DNA from: Botryosphaeria dothidea
Taxonomy: Eukaryota; Ascomycota; Dothideomycetes; Botryosphaeriales; Botryosphaeriaceae
Assembly: GCA_011503125.2 (NCBI GenBank)
Contig: WWBZ02000051.1
Location: 3,286,001-3,350,000 of the forward strand
Direction: 5' to 3'
DNA: 64,000 bases
The notes under the pieces are model-generated. The model saw only the letters and a list, made by a program, of their open reading frames with translations. It had not been told where the DNA came from and made no database searches. Shown here piece by piece: positions 21,868-32,400 of the stretch (position 1 is its first letter; every line of letters begins with the position of its first letter). The translations under genes and the position numbers were made by a program.

Positions 21868-23356
21868 TCAATGAACGCCGTGGCCTGAACAAGAACTGTC
21901 CTCTCAGCTTCAATTCTGCGTCGCCGAATCCAGGATTCGGATTTCAACTTCTCTTCTTCAGCAGACGGTTTTTCGAAGATGTCCCGGGACGCCAGGAAGC
22001 AACAACCCCGGTTTTCTCTTTTTCTTCTATCCTTTTTCTTTTGCTCTTGAAACAGTGCAAACAGATACCCCACGGTCGCTTGCCGGTTCTTCTCGATCAT
22101 GATGATTACGAGAATGAAATGATGACGTAACGAAAATGGAACGGATTTAAGATGGATTGCTCATATGGCGGATATACCCCACGGTCGCTCGCGAATGCGT
22201 CGTCTTTCGTTTTTCTCTTCTTCTTTTCCCTGCGGCCTCTGCAGGAATTTCTGTATACGGATATGGAGGGGTAGAAGAGGTTTAGCTTATCTGCGGAGGA
22301 TATACCCACACTATCGCTCGGATTGGTTGCGAAGGGAAAGAGATGACTGAATATCAGGTGGTGGTTCGTTTTGCGCTCTGTGGTGTCGGTGAGGGAGGGC
22401 GGTGAGCATGGGAAGAAGAATACGAATGCATCGGAGCGGTGAAGACCAAGAGTATGCATTAAATATCACAACGTCGCGTGCAATCTACTAATGAACGTGA
22501 TGACACGTGAGAAAGGCACTAATTTATCTAAGGATCATGGGACAGAGCACAACGTGTGAAAGGGCTCGATTCAAGAGCTGGTATTAAGCTTAAAAATAGC
22601 TCCTGCTTTAGTTGAATACCGCGCATGATGAAGAATTGATTGATTGGGAAGTTTCACGGATCGCAAGGTACGGTTATTCGGACATGCGCACTCAAGTAAC
22701 GATGCAAGGCTTCTACAGTATCTGTCATCAGATCTATAATATGAACACTGCATGGTCCTATTAGTGAGCCTGGGCACCCAGGTTGGAAATGCCAAAATAG
22801 GCAAACACCCCGTGCCCTGATCCCTAAGGATCTCACATTGCTCGCATACGAGCGCCACAGCCACATGGGCGTCAAGTAATGCGGTAACAAGGATTGACCG
22901 TTGCCGCTGTTCCGAAGGCGAGGTCTTACTGTTGCACAGCGTCGACCTGTGCAAAAAAGTGACCAAGCTGACACGGGGCATTCGTATCCCATCGGCTCTG
23001 ATAAGGCATACTCAACAGACAAGCCTCTATCTAGAGGAGGGTCCAATGACGTAGACACGCCGAAAGGCCCAGGTCGTGATAGCCGTTGAAGAATGCAAGA
23101 AGCCAATTACGATCCTCGTCACGCCTCAATCTAACATCATCTTTTGGCCATGAAATGAAGAATTTAGATTCAATTCTCAGGAAGCTCCTGATTTCGAAGT
23201 ATCACTACGCCATTTAAGCTTGTCCAGATGATGTATGATGGGTATCGGGTGTCTATAACGTTTGGAATTTATGACGCGCCGTGACGCTTGTCTTGCCGTC
23301 TTGAGTGGAGATTCTCATCGCTCGCGAAACGCAATCTTCCATCGCAACCACCTCGT
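21868..23356. other. 1.5-kb intergenic region
   Basis: Convergent gap between the defensin-like gene (+) and the mitochondrial-type gene (-). It holds the short repeats listed at 22062-22320. No coding signal; the remaining frames look random. Confidence 0.5.
22062..22320. repeat. Three dispersed copies of GATA-ACCCCACGGTCGCT
   Basis: Near copies of GATATACCCCACGGTCGCTC occur around 22062 (GATACCCCACGGTCGCTTG), 22170 (GGATATACCCCACGGTCGCTC) and 22299 (GGATATACCCACACTATCGCTC). The spacing is irregular at about 108 and 129 bp. They may be an old tandem duplication or repeated binding sites near the 3' end of the defensin-like gene. Confidence 0.6.
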
Positions 23357-24205
23357 TTAATCAACAACATCCAGTTTTTTGCCATCCGGAGGCGGAGTGG
23401 GCGGTCCATCCAAGCCGACGCTCTTCATATCGCCCAGCAGCTCGCGCATATGCTCTTCCCTCTTCTCATTACTCTTCCACCGCACCGCCTGGCTGTAAAA
23501 CAGGATATCCCACGCCGGCGCCGGAATCGAGCCCAGCACGCCCGGCACATGCATCTTCGCGCGCTTGTACGCCTTCCACAGCTCCTGCCTGACGACATGC
23601 CTCTTCCGTACATCCGTCGCCAAATACGCATGCCTCAGACAATTATTCAGCCTCTCCAAATGCGCCCCACCGCCATCCCTCTCAATCCTCAACCCGTCCA
23701 GCTCCGCCCGCACGACGCCCGGATCCGCATCCGCCAGCATCTCGACGTCCACGTCCGCGCGGTCCTTGTCGATGGCCCGCAGCCGCATCAGCGTCGCCTC
23801 CAGCTCGTCGTCGCGCTCCAGCTGCGCGACCTCGCGCTCGAGCTTGCTGATCTTCGCCCACAGCTGCGCGGCCGTCCGCTCCTCGGCCGCGATGCGCTGG
23901 GTCGAGATCGGCCGCGGCGCCGTCTCGCCGATCTGCGACACGTCCTGCTCGAAGAAGCGGATCGCGGGCTGCTCGGGCCGCGTGCCCTTGAGGTTTAGCG
24001 GGTCGTCATTGTCGAGCAGGTGTGGGTTCGATGGCGGCAGCGAGAGGACGTCTTCTGCGGAGGTGGTGGTTGCGCTGCTGGGTGCGCGGGCGGCGGTGGG
24101 TTGTCGGCGGCGGGCGTGGGCGCTGCGTGAACTGAGGCTGCGGGATGCGGTGGATGTGGCGGGGCGGGCGGGTGGGAGCGAGCGTGGGAGGATGCGAGAG
24201 AACAT
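23357..24205 (-). CDS. Probable mitochondrial protein of unknown function
   Basis: An intact single-exon gene of 282 aa. The first 45 residues are rich in Arg, Ser and Ala and lack acidic residues (MFSRILPRSLPPARP... SRSLSSRSAHARRR), a typical mitochondrial targeting sequence. Residues about 108-150 form a charged predicted coiled coil (AAQLWAKISKLEREVAQLER). The C-terminal part has RHVVRQELWKAYKRAKMHVP, IPAPAWDILFYSQAV and HMRELLGDMKSVGL, a block I associate with conserved fungal mitochondrial proteins involved in gene expression or prohibitin genetics, but I cannot name it with certainty. Confidence 0.8.
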   Translation of the reverse strand: MFSRILPRSLPPARPATSTASRSLSSRSAHARRRQPTAARAPSSATTTSAEDVLSLPPSNPHLLDNDDPLNLKGTRPEQPAIRFFEQDVSQIGETAPRPISTQRIAAEERTAAQLWAKISKLEREVAQLERDDELEATLMRLRAIDKDRADVDVEMLADADPGVVRAELDGLRIERDGGGAHLERLNNCLRHAYLATDVRKRHVVRQELWKAYKRAKMHVPGVLGSIPAPAWDILFYSQAVRWKSNEKREEHMRELLGDMKSVGLDGPPTPPPDGKKLDVVD

Positions 24206-25153
24206 CTGGTATTGAGGTAAAGACCGGAACAGACTGCAATGGTGTCGTTGAGCGTGTGGTTCGAGATGCCGCGAAATAATTTCTGGGGTTTGGCGGACGT
24301 GGGTGACGTATCTCCGCGATGACTAAGCAGTGCTCTGCAGGACTATCGCCGCCCCGACATCGACTTTTCTCCCCTTTCCTTCATCAGAATGGAGTAACCT
24401 GTGATTCCTGCTTCGATTTCTGTACTGCCGCCGTCAGAGAAAGCAACATTCGCACCCAACTCTTCAAGCATTCGGACTTGACACAACCACCTGCTTTCCG
24501 CAGGCTTCCTCATGGTCCGCGAAGTATACCGTGACTCGTCATCGTCATGGAGAATTATCCGGTACTTCACCTGCCAACGATGTCTGTCATAGATAGAGCA
24601 ATTTCTCGGCTTTCGGAGCTGATCTGTGTCCGGGATCTCCGCCGTAACGGAATCATTCTGAACACAATAACATTAAAATACTCCTCCGAAAGACAGGGGG
24701 TTAAAGTTTGTGTACCAGGCAGCGTGCGAACGAGAAAGGTTTTGAATTTATGAGATCTCCTTATTGCGGGCATCCTATGCGGTTCTTCTGGCTTATGCCA
24801 GGAGACCGTTGCCCAGCGCGAAGGTGTTTTCATCTACTCACAATTATTGGACAGGAATACGGATTCCGGAAGCTTGTTGAATTTCAGTAGCATTTTCGTC
24901 CGGGCTTCCGATCAGTCGCACTAATCTTACCAGATTCGCTCGCACGACCACGCTATTAGCCTTTTCGGCTCCGCTCATGAAGCTGTGGTTCGTTCGGATC
25001 TCGGGATTACGCTGGTGAAGCTCGTTGTTTACTTCCTTCGTATATAGCTGCATACACCAGCTCTTTCATTGCCAATATCAGATTGTGCCCCTCTGTTTGA
25101 ATTTTGGTCTTTGCACTCTCGTCCTTTCTTGGAAGAAGATAAGAATTCCAAAC
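24206..25153. other. Divergent intergenic region of 0.95 kb
   Basis: Shared 5' region of the mitochondrial-type gene (-) and the amine-oxidase-like gene (+). The frame of the latter can be extended upstream to 25025, but the extension has no signal-like start and is probably 5' leader. No other gene seen. Confidence 0.5.
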
Positions 25154-26602
25154 ATGCGCATCAGCTTCTTCCTACTCGGACTAATATGGTTTCAACGCGG
25201 ATTTGCTTCATCAAGTGGACACAGCAAACCAGACACTTGGATCCAGGACTGTGAAAGGAACTACCCCGATCATGAAACAATTGTGCGCGACGTAGTAATT
25301 GTCGGTGGAGGTGCCTCTGGCACATATGCTGCCATCAATCTGCGAGACATGAAGTATACGGTCAGTCTCATTGAACAGAAAGACAGGTTGGGAGGCCACA
25401 CCGAGACATACATGGATCTTCAGGATGGAATGACTTACGATTACGGGGTCATCGTTTTCCACGACTTGGACATTGTTCACCGTTACTTCAATCGTCTCGG
25501 AATTTCCTTGATGAAAGCGGCTTCGTTCGAGCGGGAGTTCCTTTTCTTTGACTTCTCTACTGGTAGGAGAGCCAATTATACTGCTCCGGACCCTCTCACC
25601 GCCATAAGCGCATACACAGAACAACTGAAGAAATATCCATACCTCGAAGATGGGTTTGATCTACCCGATCCTGTCCCCGAGGATCTCCTTATTCCATTCG
25701 GCGAGTTCGTCCGCAAGTATGACCTTGACGACATGGTTAGGATCGGGTTCCGTTACGGTCAAGGTCTCGGAGATTTCCTGCAAATTCCCACCATCTACGT
25801 GATGAAAAACTTTGGTCTCGATATTATCCGCAATTTCCGCTCCAGCTTCCTGACTACAGCTCGCCGCAACAACAGCGAGCTCTGTGGCAAGGCACAATCG
25901 GAACTCGGTCCAGACGTATACCTCAAGAGCACCATCATAAGCACCTCTCGCGGCCACTCTTCCTCAACCGGCCACTCTGTCCGAGTTTTCGTTCAAACGC
26001 CATCAGGCCCAAAACTCATCCTCACCAAGCAGCTTCTTATTGCCATCCCACCAGTCATGGAAAATCTTCAATCACTCGACCTCGACTCCAGAGAGGAAAA
26101 GCTCTTCTCCCACTTCCAGCACTCCTACTACTTCTCCGGCCTCCTCAACAACACCGGCCTCCTTGAAAAACGACCTATCCAGAACGCAGACTCCCAGCGG
26201 CCATTCGCCCTTCCTAACCTGCCTGCTGTCTACGGCTTCGGAAACACACCTATCCCTGGCCTTGTGGACTTCAAGTACGGTGCTCCGATCGGCGCAACGC
26301 AGACTTGCACCGAGGATGTCAAGTCCGCCATCCTCAGCACGTTAGAACAGCTGCGACAGGCAGGCAATCTGCAGTTTTCGAAGACTGAAGGAGAGCCTGG
26401 ATTTGCCGCATTCGCGAATCACAGTCCTTTCGAGCTGATCGTGACGGCGGAGGAGATCAGGGAAGGCTTTTACAGACAGCTGAACGAGCTGCAGGGGTAT
26501 AGAGATGTTTGGTGGACGGGAGCGGCCTGGCACACGCAGGATTCCAGCTTGCTGTGGCAATTTACGGAGACAGTTGTGAATAGGTTGGTCAAGAGACTGT
26601 GA
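25154..26602 (+). CDS. Secreted FAD-dependent amine oxidase-like protein
   Basis: A single-exon flavoprotein of 482 aa. I chose ATG 25154 over the upstream in-frame ATG 25025 because it opens a good signal peptide (MRISFFLLGLIWFQRGFA). The Rossmann FAD motif is VVIVGGGASGTYAAINL, followed by the GG motif RLGGHTETY. The C-terminal half keeps the substrate-domain pattern and ends with a second FAD-contact region (GFYRQLNELQGY ... WWTGAAW). This resembles fungal flavin amine oxidases of the beta-cyclopiazonate dehydrogenase type. Relatives act in secondary metabolism, but there is no NRPS, PKS or prenyltransferase here, so the substrate is unknown. Neither frame nor key motifs are damaged, unlike the ankyrin gene downstream. 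Confidence 0.88.
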   Translation: MRISFFLLGLIWFQRGFASSSGHSKPDTWIQDCERNYPDHETIVRDVVIVGGGASGTYAAINLRDMKYTVSLIEQKDRLGGHTETYMDLQDGMTYDYGVIVFHDLDIVHRYFNRLGISLMKAASFEREFLFFDFSTGRRANYTAPDPLTAISAYTEQLKKYPYLEDGFDLPDPVPEDLLIPFGEFVRKYDLDDMVRIGFRYGQGLGDFLQIPTIYVMKNFGLDIIRNFRSSFLTTARRNNSELCGKAQSELGPDVYLKSTIISTSRGHSSSTGHSVRVFVQTPSGPKLILTKQLLIAIPPVMENLQSLDLDSREEKLFSHFQHSYYFSGLLNNTGLLEKRPIQNADSQRPFALPNLPAVYGFGNTPIPGLVDFKYGAPIGATQTCTEDVKSAILSTLEQLRQAGNLQFSKTEGEPGFAAFANHSPFELIVTAEEIREGFYRQLNELQGYRDVWWTGAAWHTQDSSLLWQFTETVVNRLVKRL

Positions 26603-26773
26603 ACATCGGATGCGCTGCCGTTCACATGTTCGGAGGCAGCGTGTTCGGTGTGTTCGAGACTGTGCAACCCGCTGGATTCTCTGCAAGTAGACCTTGATGT
26701 TGATTAGAATGTACGTATGCTTGCTCGAAACGAATACATGACTGCACAAAGAGCTTCCCCCAGCCCTCCACAA

Positions 26774-28740
26774 TCACCTCGCCACAATCAACCACTCCAC
26801 CTCATCCTTCCTCAACTCCGCACCCACCACCCCATTCATCGCCGCATGTACCGCCGCCTTCTCCCACGCCCCCATCCTCCCGTTCCGCCACAGCGCCCGG
26901 AAGTCCTGGTGGCGCGGCCGCGCCCCCGCGCCCAACAGAACCCGCACCACGTCCACCGCCAGCTCCGCCCGCTCGCACGCCACCTGCAGCGCGCGCGGCC
27001 GCATGCTCCAGCAGCGTGCGGACCAGCCCGAGCACCTCGTGCGCGCGCATGAGGGGCGTGGTGCCGTCGCGCAGTCGGGCGGCCGGGGGCGCGCCGTGGC
27101 GTAGCAGGAGCGTCGCTATCTCGACGTGCGCGCTGGCCGGGCGCAGCGCGAGGTGGAGGGGGCTGGCTAGGGCGTCGGTCGCGGCGTGCACGTCGGCGCG
27201 CCGGGACAGCAGCAGCTGGACGGTCGGGGTATGGCCGGCCGCGACGGCGAGGTGGAGCGGGCGGAGAGCAAGGCGTGTGCGAGCTCGGCGTGTCCATGCT
27301 CGCAGGCCAGGTGCAGTGGCGTTTGCTGTTGCTTGTTCGTCTGATCAGGGGAGGCTTCACGAAGGACGATACGGAGGGCTTCGAGATCCCCGCTCGCAGC
27401 CATGTAGTGCATAGGTGTGCTTCCAGTGCTATCTCTTGCGAGCAAGTCTGCCCCTGCGGACCGTATGCTCCCTGCGCATCGGCCTTTCGCCACATGCAGT
27501 GGTGCCATATCCCCTCGGGACTTCATTGTGCAGTCAGCTACATGCCTTAGAAGGCATTGCACAGCCTCAAAATTCCCTTTCTCGGCGCCGTAGTGGAGTG
27601 GCGTGCGCTCGAACCTGTGTTGAGGGAAAAACTTAGGGCGTTCTTTCTCCGGGATTGCTGAATGTTCAGGCCCGAGGTCTTTTATATCGTGTCTGGAGTT
27701 CACATTCGCACCCTGACCGATGATATTCTCGATTTCAGTGCACTCCCCCTTGACGGCAGCCATAAAAAGGTCTTTTGTTAGCCCTGCTTGCCTGGCCCTT
27801 GCTGACCAACTCAGACGCCGGCTTGACCTCTCGAACTCAAATACCGAAGTTGCTCTAGTACTTATCGATGTTGTGGAGCTCATAGAGCCCGTGGATACTG
27901 TGGACATGGTTACGACATCGCTGTCTCTCCGGCCAAATCTGCTATACGTCTGAACGTCTGGAAGCGTGCTGGGGGATATGACTGCGGGTCCCTCAACAGT
28001 CCGTTGTGTCATGTTTCCAGAGCCGACATCTGGGTCATGGGTCACCGAGTTCTGAGTCGAAGGTGCCATGATGCGCCGGAAGACTGCTCTGTACGTTCTC
28101 GAGTCTATCAACTTGTCCTCGAACGTGAACGTATTGTCCGGCCTCATCCCATTGCTCCTATCGGATGCAACGTTGCTCTTTCGATGATCGGTGCAAATGG
28201 ACGCACGATCCTGGGCTTCTCTTAGCGCACGGCGACTGGCCACGCTCTCGAGAATTACTTGACGCTCAGCATTGGTGTTGCTGCGGAAAAATCTTTGGTC
28301 AGCCTTGATGATACTATCTCAGGCATGATAACTTACAGCAGTATCACGTTCAAGAAAAGACCTAGCGCTGCGATCTGACTGGCAAGCGCACTCTAATATT
28401 CTGATAAGCTGCTCTCTTCCCAAACCCATTTGACTTTGCTCTTGAATCGCCCTTTCCCCAAACTTGTGATGTATCCGTTCAGCTGGCTCACTGCGGTAGT
28501 ACACGCCCCAATCGCACCTGAGAGGTCGCTATATATGCCATGAGATATCTGTTGCTGCGTTTTCAACCAATCTTTGAGTCTCGATATGGTAGCCGTGATT
28601 GTGTTCAGCTGTGCCTCGATAAGAGTGACTTTGTGGTCCACATTGCGGAACTTGCTCACTATGTCGTTTATATCCTTCGCGGTGCGCGTCACTAGCGTAA
28701 GCCACGCGCCAGTTAAGGAAACTGTGGAGACTGGCTCCAT
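26774..28740 (-). pseudogene. Ankyrin-repeat protein with fungal NLR-type N-terminus, broken
   Basis: It starts at ATG 28740 with MEPVSTVSLTGAWLTLVTRTAKD and a helical region like the N-terminal domain of fungal NLR/ankyrin proteins. A 56-nt intron (28281-28336) follows, then a Ser/Thr-rich linker and about seven ankyrin repeats (TPLHYGAEKGNFEAVQCLL, TPMHYMAASGDLEALRIVL, TPLHLACEHGHAELAHALL, PLHLAVAAGHTPTVQLLL and others). Faults: an in-frame TAG at 28393-28395 (after LSEY), where the frame continues sensibly on both sides; a frame break with loss of one inter-repeat loop near 27265; and a second frame break in a GC-repeat near 27000. One repeat near 27470-27500 is also shortened in frame. 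The C-terminal 3 kb end at 26603-26773 abuts the amine-oxidase gene. Such proteins mediate protein-protein contacts; this copy is probably dead. Confidence 0.78.
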
Positions 28741-29110
28741 CCTGGGCAAGAAGACGAAGCATACAATTATTGTCGAATCGTAAATATGTAAGTCAAAGCA
28801 ATAGCAATTCATGAACAAGGCGAGGTTGTGATGGACCTCGCTACATGGCGACTGTAACCTTTCAGCTGTATGCTGGTTTGCGAGAGTATATTTATCTACA
28901 GTGCGTAGGCTGCTGCTGACATGCATGGATTTATCTGTTGACCCCCAATGGCGCTGAACTTTTCAATTCGGGGTGGTGTGCTAAGCCTCTTGTACCACCT
29001 ACTTAGATGAATGTTCGTATTCAAAACCGGCCAATCAACTGTTCTGAAATGGGTTGTGCTACTTAGTTCTGTGTCTTTGCTGCCTATCGGCTGTCGTGCA
29101 ACTCCGCACT
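28741..29110. other. Region between the ankyrin pseudogene and the retroelement
   Basis: A 370-bp host flank of the insertion, the 5' side of the ankyrin gene. It is fairly AT-rich and no gene is visible. The copia insertion about 375 bp upstream of the ATG may have removed or separated part of its promoter. Confidence 0.5.
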
Positions 29111-29115
29111 TTTAT
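29111..29115. repeat. Target-site duplication, left copy (TTTAT)
   Basis: TTTAT directly precedes the left LTR and is repeated exactly at 34521-34525. Five bases is the usual length for copia integrases. Confidence 0.9.
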
Positions 29116-29273
29116 TGTTGAATTGTGATTATTCGCATTACCAGATGATGAGTGGCATGAGGAGGAGGGTAGGTGACCCTGCAGCCTCTTATATAGTAGC
29201 TATCTAGCAAATTTTCGCTGTTGATCCTTGGTATAATAAGACCCTGTTTCTCCTAATAGTTCATAGTCCAATA
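29116..29273 (-). repeat. 3' LTR (left end) of the copia element
   Basis: 158 bp, 96% identical to the right LTR. On the element strand the outer ends should be TG...CA. Here the inner-most base pair of the element-strand TG has changed to TA (plus-strand end CCAATA instead of CCAACA), one of the RIP-type changes. Confidence 0.93.
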
Positions 29274-29292
29274 CACCCCTTTCGTGCCTTGC
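29274..29292 (-). other. Polypurine tract next to the 3' LTR
   Basis: On the element strand the bases just before the 3' LTR are ACGAAAGGGGTG, a purine run in the position expected for the plus-strand DNA primer. Confidence 0.6.
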
Positions 29293-29429
29293 CTAATAGG
29301 GAAGTGTACGATAAAGAATTAAGGAATGACAACGGTGTTGAACCTTTAAACTTGTAGAGGGTGTTGAATCCCGAAAGTATAGAAAAAATAACGTATGAAG
29401 AAGCAAGGAGAAGAGGCAAATAATAAGGC

Positions 29430-32400
29430 GTGCTAGTCCTTAAATAGTACTAAGCCAACGCTCTTAACAAACTGGTTATGCTTTTGCCTAGGTAACGCTT
29501 TAGTAAGGCCGTCTGCGATCATGACTACTATAGGCGTCCAGCGTAAGTAAACATTTCCTACTTGAGCTTCTTGACGTAGCCAGTGGTGATGAATATCAAC
29601 ATGACGAAGCCGGGTATTAAGCTTTCCCATATTCTCCTATATTAAGCGCAAGGTTTGCGTATTGTCACACTGTACGTCAATCCGATAGCCCGGATCGAAC
29701 TAAATACCACGGAAGAAACGTTTCCACCAGAAGCATTGCTTTACTGCTTCTAATAGAGCTAGAAGCTCAGCTTCGGTAGTCGAGGTGGTAACTATTAGCT
29801 ATTTTATTGCCTTCCAATTAACGGATGCGCCGTATAGCATGATTATTAAGCCTTGGTAGCTCCTTCGAGTATCATGGTCGTTTCCGTACGTAGCGTTACT
29901 ACTGATTGTAAAGATATTCTTCTCATCCTCAAGGAAGCCCTAATAGCATAAGGCAAGTTTCCGGGTTCCAGCCAAGTAACCGAGGAGCCTTTGTGCGAGT
30001 TCTAGATGGCGAGGAGAGGGATTGGTAAGATATGATGAGAGTGCTGAACACGCATAAGCAATGTCCACACGTGTGCTTATAGCAGCAAACTGAATTGAGC
30101 CGATCTTGCTCTGAAATGTGTAGATGTCTTGTGGGCTTGCATGTGGTCCTTGATTTGCTTCGAGCACTTCATCTGATGGGAGAGGTGTTGCTGGGAAATA
30201 GGTTTCCCTAACGTTGTATCGAGCAACTAAGCCGGTGATATACGACTCTTATGAGAGCTATAGTAGGCGTTGCTGCCGATCCCTAATAATACGTAGGGCA
30301 AGAAACCATTGAGCTTCTCCAAGTAGTCGTATTTCATATCGTTTGAAGAGATCTTCTTGAAACGCGTTGGCGTATTTCTCATGTTGCTTATGATAAGCCA
30401 TGATGATATCGTCCATAAAGAAAAATACGAATAGGTAATCGTTGGTATAAAGGCACGGAGCGTCTGGTATAGGTTCTAGTCTAAGCTCCTCAAGTGACTA
30501 ACAGAAGTGCTTTTGCCAAAGAAATAGTGATTCCTTAAGACCGTATAGGGCTCTTAAAAGGAGGAGGATGAACCCGTGTTTTACCTTCATACCTTCAGGT
30601 GGCTTACAGAAGACCTTTTTATGAAGTGGAACATGAGGGAATGCGTTTACCACATCATACTAACGCATTTCAAGATCGAAAGCGTAGATAATTGCGATTA
30701 AGGTTCGGAAAATCCGGGAGGCTAGGGTAGCAGCGTATGTATCCGTTGCTAAGGTCTAAAGATCACCCCTTATATAAATGCGTGCTTTAACTTTAGTAAG
30801 CCAGCCGTATTCATCGAACTTATACTTTAGAACCCAGGTAAGAGGAATAACCTCTTCACCAAGTGCTTGCGCCTCTATAATCGGCACAATCTCCCACACC
30901 CCTTTACCCTGGACTTCCTCGAGTTTAGTATTAATTGCTTTAAGCAGATACTCGCGTAGTGGGTAACTAAAAATCTCCTTGTAGAAGCGAGGTTCAGGTG
31001 GTAGTTCGTCTCTATGGATTCTGGGGAGATCGTTCTGTTGCTTATTATCGTATGCTTGGTTCTTTGTGTCCAATACGGCCGCAAAGGCACTAATAAACGC
31101 CTGGTGGCTAAACATATTATTCGTGATTGATGCCGCGTACGCTTGCCTGCGAGAACCTTGCTCTTGGCGTGCGTTTCGCGTGCGTTTCCCCTCGATAATA
31201 AGGTTTGGGTTGACATCAGCCGTAATATCTCGAGCCTTAGGTGCACGGTTTCCTTGTAAAGCACCGGGATCAGGCTCATTTTCGTATTGGACTGGTAACA
31301 GAGGTCCAAGATGGTGTGATTGATCGTCTGATGACGGTTCTTGCTCACCCCTTAAGCCTAGAGAGGCTAGTTGTAGTGAGCTACCCTCTATTGGCGTGGG
31401 TGATGGTAGTTAAGTACTTTGATGCTCGTATGGCTTGTTTAAGGCTTTAATATGTACCTGAGTGCTAGAAGGTTGGTTTTCGTCTTCATCGGATAAGATC
31501 TCTGACTCTTCATCCGTGTGAATGATGTCTTCCTCGTCCAGTCTGATACGAGGGACAATTACGGTGGCTTGGGGTTCTCCTTGTTGAGCTGCTCGAAACT
31601 GTTCCACATCTTCCTGTGATAACTTGCTAGATTCGTCAAACGTGACGTCTCGTACGCGTACGATCCGGTCACTCGGTGGATACCAGATGCGGTAAATATT
31701 AGTAGAGTCGTAACTAATAAGGTAACCGATAAGGACACGTTCCTCTAATTTATAGCTGCGTAGAATCGTCTTTAGTAGTAAGTAGGCTTTACAGCCGTAT
31801 ACACGTAAGTGCGCAATATTCGGCTGCTTGCTATGGACCATCTCAAATAGAGTTTTCCACTAATAACGCTTTATTAGAGTCCGATTATGAAGGTAAGTAG
31901 CTGCCTTTACGATCTCTGGCCAAAGTCCCTCTAGTAGGTTAGCACTAACTCGAAGTGCACGAGCTTTTAGGACAATCGTGTGTCCAGATCTTTCCGATGA
32001 TCCGTTTTGTTACGGCGTATAGGGAGCTGACACCTTATGAGTGATTCCCTGATACCTGAATTACTGCTTAAGTTCGTATGACAGCGAAGTCTCTCTATCT
32101 GATCGGAAAAATGCGACTGTTCTTTTGAATCTCGTCTTGATTATCTAGATAACGTTGAGGATAATCTCATTGCACTGATCCTTGGACAAATGCGTTTCAG
32201 AGAAAGTGAACTTTGTTGATGCATACTCAATGTGTGTAAGCCATTGGTGTCCGTTGTTGGCTCGAATCAGCTGGACTAAATCGAATGAGATGCGAAAGAA
32301 GGGTTCCTCGGATGACTCTTTATGCTGTAAGGACCGAGAGATTTATTGATGAGCTTTAGTGCGTGCGCAAATATCACAGTGCTAAGGGAGTTGTTCCTCA

